Shown here one piece after another: positions 16,171 through 26,775 of a stretch of DNA of 64,000 nucleotides. The stretch spans positions 62,001 to 126,000 of the forward strand of contig JADQBT010000019.1 in the NCBI GenBank assembly GCA_016278485.1. The letters are read 5' to 3'. Source of the DNA: Halanaerobiales bacterium (GTDB lineage Bacteria; Bacillota; Halanaerobiia; Halanaerobiales; Halanaerobiaceae). How positions within the stretch are numbered: the stretch's first letter is position 1; each line of letters starts with the position of its first letter. The notes beneath the pieces were generated by a model, which saw only the letters and a program-made list of their open reading frames with translations, ran no database searches and was not told the DNA's origin. The translations under genes were made by a program, and so were the position numbers.

Positions 16171-17322
16171 ATGAGCCCAAAAAATTTGCAGAGGATAGTC
16201 ATAAAAATTGGAAGCAGTACTCTGACCCATCCAGGTGGCAAACTAAATTTTAGTCAAATTGATGCCTTGGTCAGACAGATGGTTGACCTCAAAAACATGG
16301 GAAAAGATATTGCACTGGTAAGTTCAGGAGCGGTAGGAGCTGGTATGGCTGAACTTGGTTTAAAAGAAAAACCTTTGCAGATCCCTGAACAACAGGCATG
16401 TGCTGCAATTGGACAGGGTTTATTAATTGGTATTTATAATAAATTTTTTCAACAATATGGAGAAAAAGCAGCTCAAATTTTATTAACTGCAAGTGATCTA
16501 GAGAATCGTAATCGTTATTTAAATGCTAATAATACAATTGAAAGCCTACTTTCACATGGTATTATACCGGTTATTAATGAGAATGATACAGTAGTAACTG
16601 ATGAGATTAAATTTGGGGACAATGATACACTTTCTGCAAGGGTAGCCAGTTTGATTGAGGCTGATTTATTAATAAATTTATCTGATATTGATGGCTTTTA
16701 TAACAGGAAACCGGCAATAAAAGACAAAGATATTCAGTTAATTTCAGTTGTAGAAAAAATTGATCAGGCTATTATAGAAATGGCGGGTAGCCCGGAAAGT
16801 ATGGTCGGTACTGGTGGGATGGTCACTAAAATTATGGCAGCTCAGATTGCAACTGAATCTGGAATTATGATGATTATTGGACCTGGCCAACAAAGAAATA
16901 TTTTACTTAAACTTGTTGAAATGGCTGAAAAAGGTAAATATGAAATAGGCACAACTTTTTTGCCTTGTGAGAGTATTTTATGTAAGAGGAAACAATGGCT
17001 TAATTATAATTTGCCAGCAGAAGGAACAATTATAGTTGATGAAGGCGCTGTTCTAGCATTAACTGAAAAGAAAAAGAGTCTTTTGCCTGGTGGTATTTTA
17101 AAAGTAAAGTTAAATTTTAATAGTGGTGAAATGGTCAATATTAAGACTAGTAATGGTAAGAAAATTGGCAAAGGAATTAGTAATTATTCAGCTTCAGAAA
17201 TTAAAAAAATAAAAGGCCATCATTCTAGTCAAATAATTGAGATATTGGGATATATTAATCAGGTGGAGGTTATCCATAGGGACAATATGATTATCAAGGA
17301 GGGAAATTTTGATGAGTATTGA
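16171..17322 (+). CDS. proB: glutamate 5-kinase
   Basis: The 383-residue enzyme phosphorylates glutamate in the first step of proline synthesis. The amino-acid-kinase domain shows VIKIGSSTLT, LVSSGAVGAGM, NENDTV and FGDNDTLSARVA. A C-terminal PUA domain follows (about 280-370), as in proline-inhibited ProB enzymes. ATG start with GATAGGAATGA about 10 nt upstream; a TATAAT-like box at 16130-16135 may be its promoter, but no good -35 box precedes it. The 3' end overlaps proA by 11 nt. Proline is also a compatible solute in salt-tolerant anaerobes. Confidence 0.94.
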   Translation: MSPKNLQRIVIKIGSSTLTHPGGKLNFSQIDALVRQMVDLKNMGKDIALVSSGAVGAGMAELGLKEKPLQIPEQQACAAIGQGLLIGIYNKFFQQYGEKAAQILLTASDLENRNRYLNANNTIESLLSHGIIPVINENDTVVTDEIKFGDNDTLSARVASLIEADLLINLSDIDGFYNRKPAIKDKDIQLISVVEKIDQAIIEMAGSPESMVGTGGMVTKIMAAQIATESGIMMIIGPGQQRNILLKLVEMAEKGKYEIGTTFLPCESILCKRKQWLNYNLPAEGTIIVDEGAVLALTEKKKSLLPGGILKVKLNFNSGEMVNIKTSNGKKIGKGISNYSASEIKKIKGHHSSQIIEILGYINQVEVIHRDNMIIKEGNFDEY

Positions 17323-18568
17323 ACAAGAAGTGATTAGTCAAGCAGAAAAAGCAGTTTCTGCTTCGCGCGAAATAGCTAGGATTTCGTCTAGAGAGAAAGA
17401 TCAAGCCTTAAACTTAATTGCTGACAAACTGATTGATAAATGTGATGATATATTAGCAGTAAATGAAAAAGATATGGAAAAAGGTAGAGAGGCCGAACTT
17501 AGTAGAGCTTTACTTGATAGGTTAATGTTAACTGAAGATCGTATTAAAGGAATGGCAGCTGGAATTAGAGAAGTTGCTCAACAAGAAGATCCTATTGGTG
17601 AGTCAGTCAAAATGTGGAAAAGACCGAATGGGTTACAAATCGGCCAGGTAAGAGTTCCAATTGGTGTGATAGGTATTATCTATGAAGCACGTCCTAATGT
17701 TACAGTAGACGTAGCGGGCCTTTGTCTTAAATCAGGTAATGCAGTATTAATGCGTGGGGGTTCATATGCTTACCATTCAAATGCAATATTAACTGATGTT
17801 ATTCAAAGTGCATTACAGGAAGCTGGTCTACCAAAATCAGCCGTGCAACTTGTTAGAACGACTGATCGCCAGGCAGTAGAAGTAATATTTAAATTAAATA
17901 ACTATCTAGATTTATTAATTCCGCGGGGTGGAGCAGAACTAATTCAGCGTGTTGTAAATGAATCGAGAGTACCTGTTGTGGAAACTGGAGTTGGTAATTG
18001 TCACATTTATGTTGATAAAGATGCTGATTTCAAAAAAGCACTTGCAATAGTTTATAATGCAAAAACTAGCAGACCGGCTGTTTGTAATGCAGCTGAGAGC
18101 ATGCTTATTCATAAAGATATAGCAGCAAAGTTTTTACCTGAAGTCTTTAATTTATTAAAGAAAGATAAGGTTGAATTACGTGGTTGCGAAAATAGCAAAA
18201 AAATAAGTGAAGAAATTAAATTAGCAACAGAAGCAGACTGGGGAACAGAGTATCTTGATTATATAATGTCAGTAAAGATTGTTAATAGTTTTGAGGAAGC
18301 AAGTGATCATATCTATAAATATGGCACTAAACATTCTGAGGCCATTGTTACTGAAAATTATACCACAGCCCGTAAATTTCTCGCAGAAATTGATGCAGCT
18401 GCAGTTTATGTAAATGCCTCAACAAGATTTACTGATGGCAGTCAATTTGGTATGGGAGCAGAGATTGGCATTAGCACACAAAAGCTACATGCGCGTGGGC
18501 CAATGGGGCTTAAAGAACTTACTTCAACTAAATATGTTATTATGGGTGATGGGCAGATTAGAGAGTAG
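17312..18568 (+). CDS. proA: glutamate-5-semialdehyde dehydrogenase
   Basis: The 418-residue gamma-glutamyl phosphate reductase makes glutamate semialdehyde with NADPH. It has the family signature IYEARPNVTVDVAGLCLKSGN and the catalytic-cysteine region KTSRPAVCNAAES. I start it at the ATG at 17312 (AAGGAGGG at 17297-17303), overlapping proB out of frame, rather than at the TTG three bases earlier. proC follows after 8 nt, so proB-proA-proC form one operon. Confidence 0.95.
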   Translation: MSIEQEVISQAEKAVSASREIARISSREKDQALNLIADKLIDKCDDILAVNEKDMEKGREAELSRALLDRLMLTEDRIKGMAAGIREVAQQEDPIGESVKMWKRPNGLQIGQVRVPIGVIGIIYEARPNVTVDVAGLCLKSGNAVLMRGGSYAYHSNAILTDVIQSALQEAGLPKSAVQLVRTTDRQAVEVIFKLNNYLDLLIPRGGAELIQRVVNESRVPVVETGVGNCHIYVDKDADFKKALAIVYNAKTSRPAVCNAAESMLIHKDIAAKFLPEVFNLLKKDKVELRGCENSKKISEEIKLATEADWGTEYLDYIMSVKIVNSFEEASDHIYKYGTKHSEAIVTENYTTARKFLAEIDAAAVYVNASTRFTDGSQFGMGAEIGISTQKLHARGPMGLKELTSTKYVIMGDGQIRE

Positions 18569-18576
18569 GTGTAAAA

Positions 18577-19374
18577 ATGAAATTAACAATTATTGGTTTA
18601 GGTAATATGGGAACAGCTTTGTTAAGTGGAATTGTTAAAAACAATATATTCTCATCTGATGATATAATAGGTTGTGATATTAAAGTTAAAGAGGCAAAAC
18701 ATAATTCCGATTTTTTCCGAATTGAAACTACTAATAATTTAAAAGAAGCAGTAGCAAAAGCTGATCTTATTTTGTTAGCCGTCAAACCACAGGTAATGGC
18801 TAAAGTTCTGGCGGAAATAAAAGAGGAAACAGCGGCTAAACTTCTTGTTTCTATAGCAGCTGGTATTGATTTATTATTTTTGCAAGAAAGAGTAGCAGAT
18901 TCAGCTCGTTTAATTAGAGTTATGCCTAACACACCAGCTCTTGTTGGGGCTGGTATTTCTGCTTTAGTTGCAGGTGAAAATACGACCGAAAATGATCTCC
19001 TAATAGTTAGATCAATTTTCAACTCTGTTGGTGAACTAATTGAAGTTGAGGAAGAATATATTAATGCTGTTACGGCTCTGAGTGGAAGTGGTCCCGCCTA
19101 TGTGTATTTAATAATTGAAGCATTAGCAGATGGTGGTGTCCTAAAAGGATTGCCACGTGAGACTGCTTTAAAACTTGCCGCAAAAACTGTAGAAGGAAGC
19201 GCGCGTATGGTACTAGAAACTAATGAACACCCAGGCCAATTAAAAGATAAAGTTGCTTCTCCAGCTGGCACTACTATAGCTGGTCTGGCTGTTCTGGAAA
19301 AAGCCGGATTAAGAAGTAGTTTAATTGAAGCTGTTAGAGCAGCAGCAAATCGTGCTAAAGAACTACAAAACTAA
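18577..19374 (+). CDS. proC: pyrroline-5-carboxylate reductase
   Basis: The 265-residue enzyme makes L-proline from pyrroline-5-carboxylate. It opens with a Rossmann motif (IIGLGNMGTALLSGI) and has the family signatures RVMPNTPALVGAG and ALSGSGPAYVYLIIEAL, then PAGTTIAGL near the C-terminus. It has its own GTGTAAAA-type spacing after proA and closes the proline operon. No terminator is visible before tsaE, so the t6A genes may be read through from here. Confidence 0.95.
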   Translation: MKLTIIGLGNMGTALLSGIVKNNIFSSDDIIGCDIKVKEAKHNSDFFRIETTNNLKEAVAKADLILLAVKPQVMAKVLAEIKEETAAKLLVSIAAGIDLLFLQERVADSARLIRVMPNTPALVGAGISALVAGENTTENDLLIVRSIFNSVGELIEVEEEYINAVTALSGSGPAYVYLIIEALADGGVLKGLPRETALKLAAKTVEGSARMVLETNEHPGQLKDKVASPAGTTIAGLAVLEKAGLRSSLIEAVRAAANRAKELQN

Positions 19375-19401
19375 GAATAATATTAATTTGAGGTGATGTC
19401 T

Positions 19402-19893
19402 TTGTCAGATGATATAATAGAGATTAAAACCAGTACACCATCAGAAACCTATGATTTAGGTGAAATTATTGGAAGTTTATTGGGTTATAATAATAAGATG
19501 CTAATTTTATTAGCTGGGGACTTAGGAACAGGAAAAACTTTGCTTACAAAAGGAATAGCTTCGGCACTAGCATATGATGGTGATGTAACAAGCCCTACCT
19601 TTAATTTAATTAATGAGTATCTAGGAGAAACTACTATTTATCATATGGATTTATATCGGCTCGATGAAACTGAGCAACTGCTGGATCTTGGTTTTACAGA
19701 ATATCTTGAGTATGATGGGATTGTTATTATAGAGTGGCCAGAAATAAGCTTTCCATTATTGTCAAAAGATTTTTTATTTATAAATATTGAAAAAATATGT
19801 GTTAATGAGCGGAAGTTTTTGTTTAGAGGTGAAGGAGAAACAGCTAATAATTTTTTGGAAAGGCTGAGTAAATATGTTAGTACTGGGAATTGA
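19402..19893 (+). CDS. tsaE: tRNA t6A biosynthesis ATPase
   Basis: A small P-loop ATPase of about 163 residues, with Walker A GDLGTGKTLLTKGIA, SPTFNLINEY and HMDLYRLD motifs of TsaE (YjeE). TsaE resets the TsaB-TsaD complex that threonyl-carbamoylates A37 of ANN-decoding tRNAs. I choose the TTG at 19402, about 8 nt after GAGGTGAT, over the GTG/ATG at 19393/19396, which overlap that ribosome site. Its end overlaps tsaB by 20 nt. Confidence 0.9.
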   Translation: MSDDIIEIKTSTPSETYDLGEIIGSLLGYNNKMLILLAGDLGTGKTLLTKGIASALAYDGDVTSPTFNLINEYLGETTIYHMDLYRLDETEQLLDLGFTEYLEYDGIVIIEWPEISFPLLSKDFLFINIEKICVNERKFLFRGEGETANNFLERLSKYVSTGN

Positions 19894-20587
19894 TACATCT
19901 ACATCAAATTGTGGCATAAGTTTAGCAACGGAAACGAAAATAATAGGTGAATTAAATTTTAGTTTAAAAAGACAGCATAGCGAAAAATTATTACCTCTAA
20001 TTAGACAAATGTTTGTTGAACTAGCTTATAAGCCAGAAGATTTAACGGGAATTGCAGTTACAACTGGCCCTGGCTCTTTTACCGGGCTTCGGATCGGTTT
20101 GACAGCAGCTAAAGTTGCAGCTTTGGCACTGGCTATACCATTAGTGGGAATATCTACACTGAAAGTGCTTGCTGCTAATGTTAATCAGAAGGCAGACTAT
20201 ATTTTACCAATGCTTGATGCAAGAAATGAAAGGGTCTATACAGCTCTTTATAAAAGTAATAATATAATTGTACCAGAATCTATCTGGGATTCCCAGGCCA
20301 TATCATGTCAAGCATTAGCAAACAAATTAGTAGAATTTGATGAAAATGTTACCTATATAATCGTAGGTAATGGTGTTAATATAGCTGCAGATTATTTAGA
20401 AAAAAAGAATATAAAATTTTTGAAATCTGGTCCAGCTTTCCTAGACCCTAAAAGTAGTTGTTTAGCTATGTTAGGAATTCATTATTTACAAAAAGGTGAG
20501 ATAGATGACATTCACCAACTTAAACCAGATTATTTAAAACAACCCCAGGCAGAGATTAACTGGTTAAAAAAATATGAGGGTAAATAA
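19874..20587 (+). CDS. tsaB: tRNA t6A biosynthesis scaffold subunit
   Basis: The 237-residue ASKHA-fold partner of TsaD. The N-terminal LGIDTSTSNCGIS and the GPGSFTGLRIGLTAAK motif are characteristic. It lacks the metal-binding histidines of TsaD and acts as the dimerisation platform for TsaD and TsaE. It overlaps tsaE by 20 nt in another frame, and rimI begins at the very next base after its stop. Confidence 0.93.
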   Translation: MLVLGIDTSTSNCGISLATETKIIGELNFSLKRQHSEKLLPLIRQMFVELAYKPEDLTGIAVTTGPGSFTGLRIGLTAAKVAALALAIPLVGISTLKVLAANVNQKADYILPMLDARNERVYTALYKSNNIIVPESIWDSQAISCQALANKLVEFDENVTYIIVGNGVNIAADYLEKKNIKFLKSGPAFLDPKSSCLAMLGIHYLQKGEIDDIHQLKPDYLKQPQAEINWLKKYEGK

Positions 20588-21037
20588 ATGCAAGAAGCTA
20601 AAATTAAACAGATGCAAGTTGAAGATCTAGATTGCATCTTAGAAATAGAAAGAGCGTCTTTTCCTTCCCCTTGGCCTAAAAAATTATTTTTACGTGATCT
20701 TAGTAATAATTCTCTCTCATTATATTTCAATATCATTTTAGAAGAGATAGTAGGTTTTATTGGTTGTTGGATAATTATTGATGAATTACATATTATTAAT
20801 CTTGCTATTAGGCCAGGCTATCGTCAACGTGGCTTTGCTGATAAGTTATTAAGATTTATTTTTTCTAAAGCAAAAAGCCTGGGATTAATTAGAGCCACAT
20901 TAGAAGTCAGAGTTTCTAATGAAAAGGCAATAAGACTTTATAAAAAACATGGGTTTTATATTGCTAAAACTATGAATAATTATTATGATAATAAAGAAGA
21001 CGCCTTAATTATGTGGAAGGAGTTTAACAATGACTAA
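20588..21037 (+). CDS. rimI: ribosomal-protein S18 alanine N-acetyltransferase-like GNAT
   Basis: A 149-residue GNAT acetyltransferase. It shows the RimI start (DLDCILEIERASFPSPWP), the acetyl-CoA loop RPGYRQRGFADKLLR and the terminal LEVRVSNEKAIRLYKKHGF. It lies between tsaB and tsaD, the standard Firmicutes order. The end overlaps tsaD by 8 nt. The substrate S18 is known for the family and not shown by sequence; lysine or other N-terminal targets are possible. Confidence 0.9.
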   Translation: MQEAKIKQMQVEDLDCILEIERASFPSPWPKKLFLRDLSNNSLSLYFNIILEEIVGFIGCWIIIDELHIINLAIRPGYRQRGFADKLLRFIFSKAKSLGLIRATLEVRVSNEKAIRLYKKHGFYIAKTMNNYYDNKEDALIMWKEFNND

Positions 21038-22046
21038 TCAAGATATTTACATATTATCATTTGAAACATCTTGTGATGAGACCTCGGTTGCAATTACCAA
21101 AAATGGATTAGATATTTTGTCAAATGTGGTAGCTTCCCAGGTGGATTTACATAGTAAGTTTGGGGGGGTTGTCCCAGAGATTGCTTCCCGAAAACATTTA
21201 GAACTAATCACTCCAGTTATTGAGGAGGCCCTTAATAAGGCGGGAATAACCTTTCAGGAACTTGATGGGGTTGCTGCTACTTATGGACCAGGTCTTGTAG
21301 GTGGACTACATGTTGGATTAACAGCTGCTAAAACTTTAAGTCTATTTTTGGATATCCCCTTAATAGCAGTCAATCATATTGCCGGTCATATTTATGCTAA
21401 TTTTATTGCAAATCCTGATTTACTGACACCAATTATCTGCCTTACTATTTCTGGTGGACATACGGATTTGCTATATTTTGAGGATTTAAAAGGTTATGAT
21501 ATACTTGGTAGAACTAGAGATGATGCAGCTGGCGAGGCCTTTGATAAAATAGCTCGTTTTCTTGGACTTGGTTATCCTGGTGGACCAGCAATTGAAAAAG
21601 CTGCCATTGAAGGTAATCCTGAAGCAATTGATTTCCCCAGGGCAATAAGTGATGAAAATAGTTTTGATTTTAGTTTTAGTGGGTTAAAAACAGCTGTAAT
21701 GAATTATGTAAACAATTCCCAACAAAGAGGAGAAGAGTTGGATATTCCAGATATTGCAGCCAGTTTTCAGCAAGCTGTAATTGATAGTCTGCGTGCTAAA
21801 TTGTTACTTGCAGTAGAAACTTATCGTGTTAAGAGTGTTGTTTTATCCGGTGGAGTTGCTGCCAACCAACATTTACGGCAAGAGCTAGCTAAAGAACTTA
21901 GCAAAAAAGGATTAAAGTTATTTTTTCCACCAATGGAGCTTTGTACTGATAATGCTGCGATGATTGGTGCTGTTGCTTATTATCAGTTTTTAAGAGAAGA
22001 TTTTGCTCCTTTAAGCATTAGTGCTATACCATCTTTAAAGCTTTAA
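21030..22046 (+). CDS. tsaD: tRNA N6-adenosine threonylcarbamoyltransferase
   Basis: The 338-residue catalytic subunit (Kae1/YgjD/Gcp). It has ETSCDETSVA at the N-terminus, GLVGGLHVGLTAAKTLS, the metal-binding NHIAGHIYA (HxxxH) and the GGHTDLLY phosphate loop, then GGVAANQHLR near the C-terminus. It transfers threonylcarbamoyl from TsaC-made threonylcarbamoyl-AMP to A37; no tsaC is seen in this window. Full length. Confidence 0.95.
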   Translation: MTNQDIYILSFETSCDETSVAITKNGLDILSNVVASQVDLHSKFGGVVPEIASRKHLELITPVIEEALNKAGITFQELDGVAATYGPGLVGGLHVGLTAAKTLSLFLDIPLIAVNHIAGHIYANFIANPDLLTPIICLTISGGHTDLLYFEDLKGYDILGRTRDDAAGEAFDKIARFLGLGYPGGPAIEKAAIEGNPEAIDFPRAISDENSFDFSFSGLKTAVMNYVNNSQQRGEELDIPDIAASFQQAVIDSLRAKLLLAVETYRVKSVVLSGGVAANQHLRQELAKELSKKGLKLFFPPMELCTDNAAMIGAVAYYQFLREDFAPLSISAIPSLKL

Positions 22047-22067
22047 AGTTAGTAGGAGTGAATTCTT

Positions 22068-23405
22068 ATGATAGCAAAAGAAGAATATATTTTATATAAA
22101 ACAGTTCAGGAAGATAATATTTTACCAATTACCTCAGTCTGTAAATCAGCTTGTATTTTTTGTAGTCACCGTTTTAATCCCAGAGAAGTAGAAACATATA
22201 ATTTTGGGCATCTTAGTTTTTCTTTAATAAAAGATTTGGTTGAGTATATACCTGCTGAAGGGCCAGTAATCATTGGTGAATCTGCGACAAGAATTATAGA
22301 AGGGGAACCATTTTCCCATCCAAAAATTAAAAAGATTCTTTCATTGTTAAGAGAAAAGTTCCCGCAAAAAGTAATTAAGATTACCAGTAATGGTTCATTA
22401 TTAGAAGAAGATATGATAAAATTTTTAAAATCAATAGAACCAATTGAGTTAAATATATCTATTAATGGGCCTGACGCTGATTGTCGGGTTTTTTTAATGA
22501 ATGATCCTTGGCCAGATAAAGTCTTTGCAGCTATTGAAATGTTAAATCAGTTTGCTATAAAATATCAGGCAAGTATCGTAGCAATGCCCCAACTCCTTGG
22601 TTTTACATATTTAGGTGAAACTATGGATTTTTTAGAAAAATATGAACCCGATTCATTAAGAATCTTTAGGCCAGGTTTTACAAAAAATACTGAAGCAAAG
22701 CTACAACTTACCAATGAATTATATGGACAACTTGCCGACTATATTGCTGATTACTCCAGGAGATTGAATTATCCAGTTATATTAGAACCCTCCCGATTAA
22801 AAGCAAATATAGTGAATATTATTGGCGTTATTGCTAAGTCGCCAGCCGCAAAAGCTGGATTAGCTAAAGATGATCTTATTTTAAAAGTAAATGGGATTAA
22901 ACCATTGAGTCGTGTTGAAGCATTTTTCATGATTAAAAATAGCAAGAATCCACTTATTACAGTACAAAGAAAACAAAAATTATTAAATATTTCTATAAAA
23001 AAACAAGCCAAAGCAAGCTCTGGAATTATATTAGCCTATGATTTACCAGCAAATCAAATAAGACAATTAAGAAAAATAGTTAAAAATAGCAAAGCATCTA
23101 TCATTATAACATCTCAATTTGCGGGTGATTATCTTAAATCACTTGTTGATAGTTTCCAACTCAAATCTGCTGATTATTTGGTCTTAGCTGTAAAAAATGA
23201 GTTTTTTGGTGGTTCTATAAAATCAGCTGGTTTATTAACTAATCAGGATATTAAAGCTGCCTTAGTAAATCAGGAAGAATTGCACAAATATCAGAAAATA
23301 ATTTTACCGGGTATAATATATGATTTTAACGGGAATGATTTAACTGGAGAACATTATAGCCTATTAGAGGAATATTTTGCTATTGACTTTGAGATTATAT
23401 ATTGA
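22068..23405 (+). CDS. radical SAM / PDZ / DUF512-like protein, domain order permuted
   Basis: The 445-residue protein combines three recognisable parts. An N-terminal radical SAM barrel (about 15-245) has the cluster motif CKSACIFC (Cx3Cx2C). A PDZ-like segment follows (about 250-310: AKSPAAKAGLAKDDLILKVNG). The C-terminal 110 residues resemble DUF512, with NEFFGGSIKSAGLLTNQD and later ILPGIIYDF. Canonical DUF512 proteins place the PDZ part first, then the radical SAM part, then DUF512. Substrate unknown. It follows tsaD by 21 nt and has a GGAGTGA ribosome site. Confidence 0.78.
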   Translation: MIAKEEYILYKTVQEDNILPITSVCKSACIFCSHRFNPREVETYNFGHLSFSLIKDLVEYIPAEGPVIIGESATRIIEGEPFSHPKIKKILSLLREKFPQKVIKITSNGSLLEEDMIKFLKSIEPIELNISINGPDADCRVFLMNDPWPDKVFAAIEMLNQFAIKYQASIVAMPQLLGFTYLGETMDFLEKYEPDSLRIFRPGFTKNTEAKLQLTNELYGQLADYIADYSRRLNYPVILEPSRLKANIVNIIGVIAKSPAAKAGLAKDDLILKVNGIKPLSRVEAFFMIKNSKNPLITVQRKQKLLNISIKKQAKASSGIILAYDLPANQIRQLRKIVKNSKASIIITSQFAGDYLKSLVDSFQLKSADYLVLAVKNEFFGGSIKSAGLLTNQDIKAALVNQEELHKYQKIILPGIIYDFNGNDLTGEHYSLLEEYFAIDFEIIY

Positions 23406-23446
23406 ATTATTTAGTTAATGGGAGATTTTAGTAGTTAATTCAATAT
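23399..23446. repeat. 11-bp inverted repeat across the end of the radical SAM gene
   Basis: ATATTGAATTA (23399-23409) and TAATTCAATAT (23436-23446) are exact reverse complements 26 nt apart. The left arm contains the gene's stop codon. There is no T-run, so it is at best a weak or 3'-end-stabilising hairpin. Confidence 0.5.
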
Positions 23447-23494
23447 AAATAAGTATAATAACCAAATAAAGGCTATAATTGTACTTCTGGCAAC

Positions 23495-23523
23495 TTGATT
23501 TTGACGGTAGTCTTAGATATTAT
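23495..23523 (+). promoter_or_regulatory. probable promoter of groES-groEL
   Basis: TTGATT (23495-23500), 17-nt spacer, TATTAT (23518-23523), just upstream of the CIRCE element, which would lie over the transcription start. A better -35 (TTGACG at 23501) has no -10 at proper distance. Confidence 0.55.
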
Positions 23524-23537
23524 GTTTACAGTAGCTG

Positions 23538-23564
23538 TTAGCACTCGCTTGAATTGAGTGCTAA
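23538..23564. promoter_or_regulatory. CIRCE operator (HrcA binding site)
   Basis: Perfect consensus TTAGCACTC-N9-GAGTGCTAA, about 40 nt upstream of groES. It implies HrcA-repressed, heat-inducible groESL expression. Confidence 0.97.
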
Positions 23565-23604
23565 CAAAAATGACATGAATATATTGAAGGGGGTTAAATT
23601 TAGG

Positions 23605-23892
23605 ATGAAAATTAAACCATTAGACAACAGAGTAGCTGTAAAGTATGTAAAAGAGGAAGAAAAAACTCAAGGTGGAATAGTTCTACCTGATACAGCTAAA
23701 AAAGATGAAAAGCCACAACAGGGTGAAATTGTTTCAGTAGGAAGTAATATTGCTCCAGAAGGTGGAGAAGCTGAAGTTGCGGTTGGAGATATTGTTGTAT
23801 TTGATAAATATGCCGGAACAAAAGTAGAATTTGACGGGGAAGAATATATAATCTTATCAATGGATGATGTTCTAGCCGTAGTTGAAAAGTAG
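23605..23892 (+). CDS. groES: co-chaperonin GroES
   Basis: The 95-residue 10-kDa lid of the GroEL chamber. It starts KIKPLDNRVAVKYV and has the mobile-loop region EKTQGGIVLPDTAKK, then GDIVVFDKYAGT. I start it at the ATG at 23605, which has AAGGGGG about 10 nt upstream; an upstream in-frame ATG at 23554 lies inside the CIRCE element and is not credible. groEL follows after 62 nt. Confidence 0.97.
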   Translation: MKIKPLDNRVAVKYVKEEEKTQGGIVLPDTAKKDEKPQQGEIVSVGSNIAPEGGEAEVAVGDIVVFDKYAGTKVEFDGEEYIILSMDDVLAVVEK

Positions 23893-23915
23893 AGATATGA
23901 TAGAGAAAATTTTAA

Positions 23916-25619
<1,704 letters not shown>

Positions 25620-25647
25620 GCCCAACTTTAGCCCCTAAATTATAAAT

Positions 25648-25679
25648 AAAGCATACCCTTTTTAGGGTGTGCTTTTTTT
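25648..25679 (+). terminator. intrinsic terminator of groESL
   Basis: AAGCATACCCT (25649-25659) pairs with AGGGTGTGCTT (25664-25674) with one G-T pair, followed by TTTTTTT. Confidence 0.88.
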
Positions 25680-25852
25680 AAGATTAATTTAAAAATCAAA
25701 ATATTATTAAATTTCATTAGCAAAGATAAGGATTTGTTTGAATCGAAAGAATAGACTGAAAACGATTTCGCTTTTTCTTTGCATAAATTTAATATAAAAA
25801 GTAACCATTTATTGTAGAAATTTTAGATTAAAGAAAATTTATTTTCTTAATA
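25680..25852. other. gene-free AT-rich stretch with a possible structured element
   Basis: Between the groESL terminator and the next promoter there is no ORF with a ribosome site. The only structure I see is a nested pairing: GCAAAGA (25720-25726) with TCTTTGC (25776-25782) enclosing AATCG (25741-25745) with CGATT (25763-25767). No promoter or terminator marks it as an RNA gene. Confidence 0.3.
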
Positions 25853-25881
25853 TTGAGTTTTATATGTAGGAGTGTTATAAT
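25853..25881 (+). promoter_or_regulatory. promoter of the PPDK regulator / PPDK operon
   Basis: TTGAGT (25853-25858), 17-nt spacer, TATAAT (25876-25881), about 60 nt upstream of the first start codon. Confidence 0.72.
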
Positions 25882-25943
25882 GATTTGTGATGTGAGTACA
25901 ACGCATTATCAAAATATCTTTGATGGGGTCCGGTGATTTCTAG

Positions 25944-26756
25944 ATGACAAATGAATATCAAATTTACATACTTTCAGATGCAGTTGGCGATACCGCTGAA
26001 CAAGTTGCTCGGGCAACTGCGGAGCAGTTTCCGGACAAGGAATATGAGTTAAAAAAATACCCCTACATTGAAACAACCAGTAAAATTGATCAAATAATAG
26101 AAGAAGCATTAAAAACTTCAACTATTATTGTATTTACAATGGTTGATGCAGAGATCAAAAATTATCTTTTATCTGTTTGTAAAAGTCACAACCTTCCTTT
26201 TATAGATATCTTGTCACCTTGTTTAAATCAATTTAAAGAGTTTTTGGATAGTACACCTGTTAATCAACCAGGTATTATTAGAAAACTTGATGAAGATTAT
26301 TTTAAACGGGTTGAAGCTGTGGAGTTTGCTGTTAAATATGATGATGGTAAAGACCCACGGGGCATTCTCAAAGCCGATATTGTTTTGATTGGTGTTTCTC
26401 GTTCTTCCAAGACCCCTTTAAGTATGTATCTTGCGCACAAAAACTATAAGGTTGTCAATATACCACTTGTCAAGGGTGCTAAAGTTCCTGCAGAAATTTA
26501 TCAAGTTAAGCGTAAGAAAGTTGTAGGTTTAATGATTGATCCATTAGAACTTGCTGAAATAAGGCGTGAAAGGATAAGAGTTCTTGGATTAGATAATTCT
26601 GTTGATTATGTGCAGGTTGAAAAAATTATGGAGGAAATTGATTATGCAGATAAAGTAATGAAAAAAGTAGGTTGCCCACGTATTGATATGACAAGGAAAG
26701 CAGTTGAAGAAGCTGCAAACATTATAATTGATCTCACTCATAATGGTTTGCATTAA
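25944..26756 (+). CDS. pyruvate, phosphate dikinase regulatory protein (kinase/phosphorylase)
   Basis: The 270-residue DUF299 protein inactivates PPDK by ADP-dependent phosphorylation of an active-site threonine and reactivates it by phosphorolysis. It begins YILSDAVGDTAEQVARA and has the P-loop-like GVSRSSKTPLSMYLA near residue 153. Its partner ppdK starts 19 nt downstream, which strongly supports PPDK rather than PEP synthase as the target. GGTGAT ribosome site precedes the ATG. Confidence 0.93.
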   Translation: MTNEYQIYILSDAVGDTAEQVARATAEQFPDKEYELKKYPYIETTSKIDQIIEEALKTSTIIVFTMVDAEIKNYLLSVCKSHNLPFIDILSPCLNQFKEFLDSTPVNQPGIIRKLDEDYFKRVEAVEFAVKYDDGKDPRGILKADIVLIGVSRSSKTPLSMYLAHKNYKVVNIPLVKGAKVPAEIYQVKRKKVVGLMIDPLELAEIRRERIRVLGLDNSVDYVQVEKIMEEIDYADKVMKKVGCPRIDMTRKAVEEAANIIIDLTHNGLH

Positions 26757-26775
26757 AACTAAGGAGGTTTTATTG

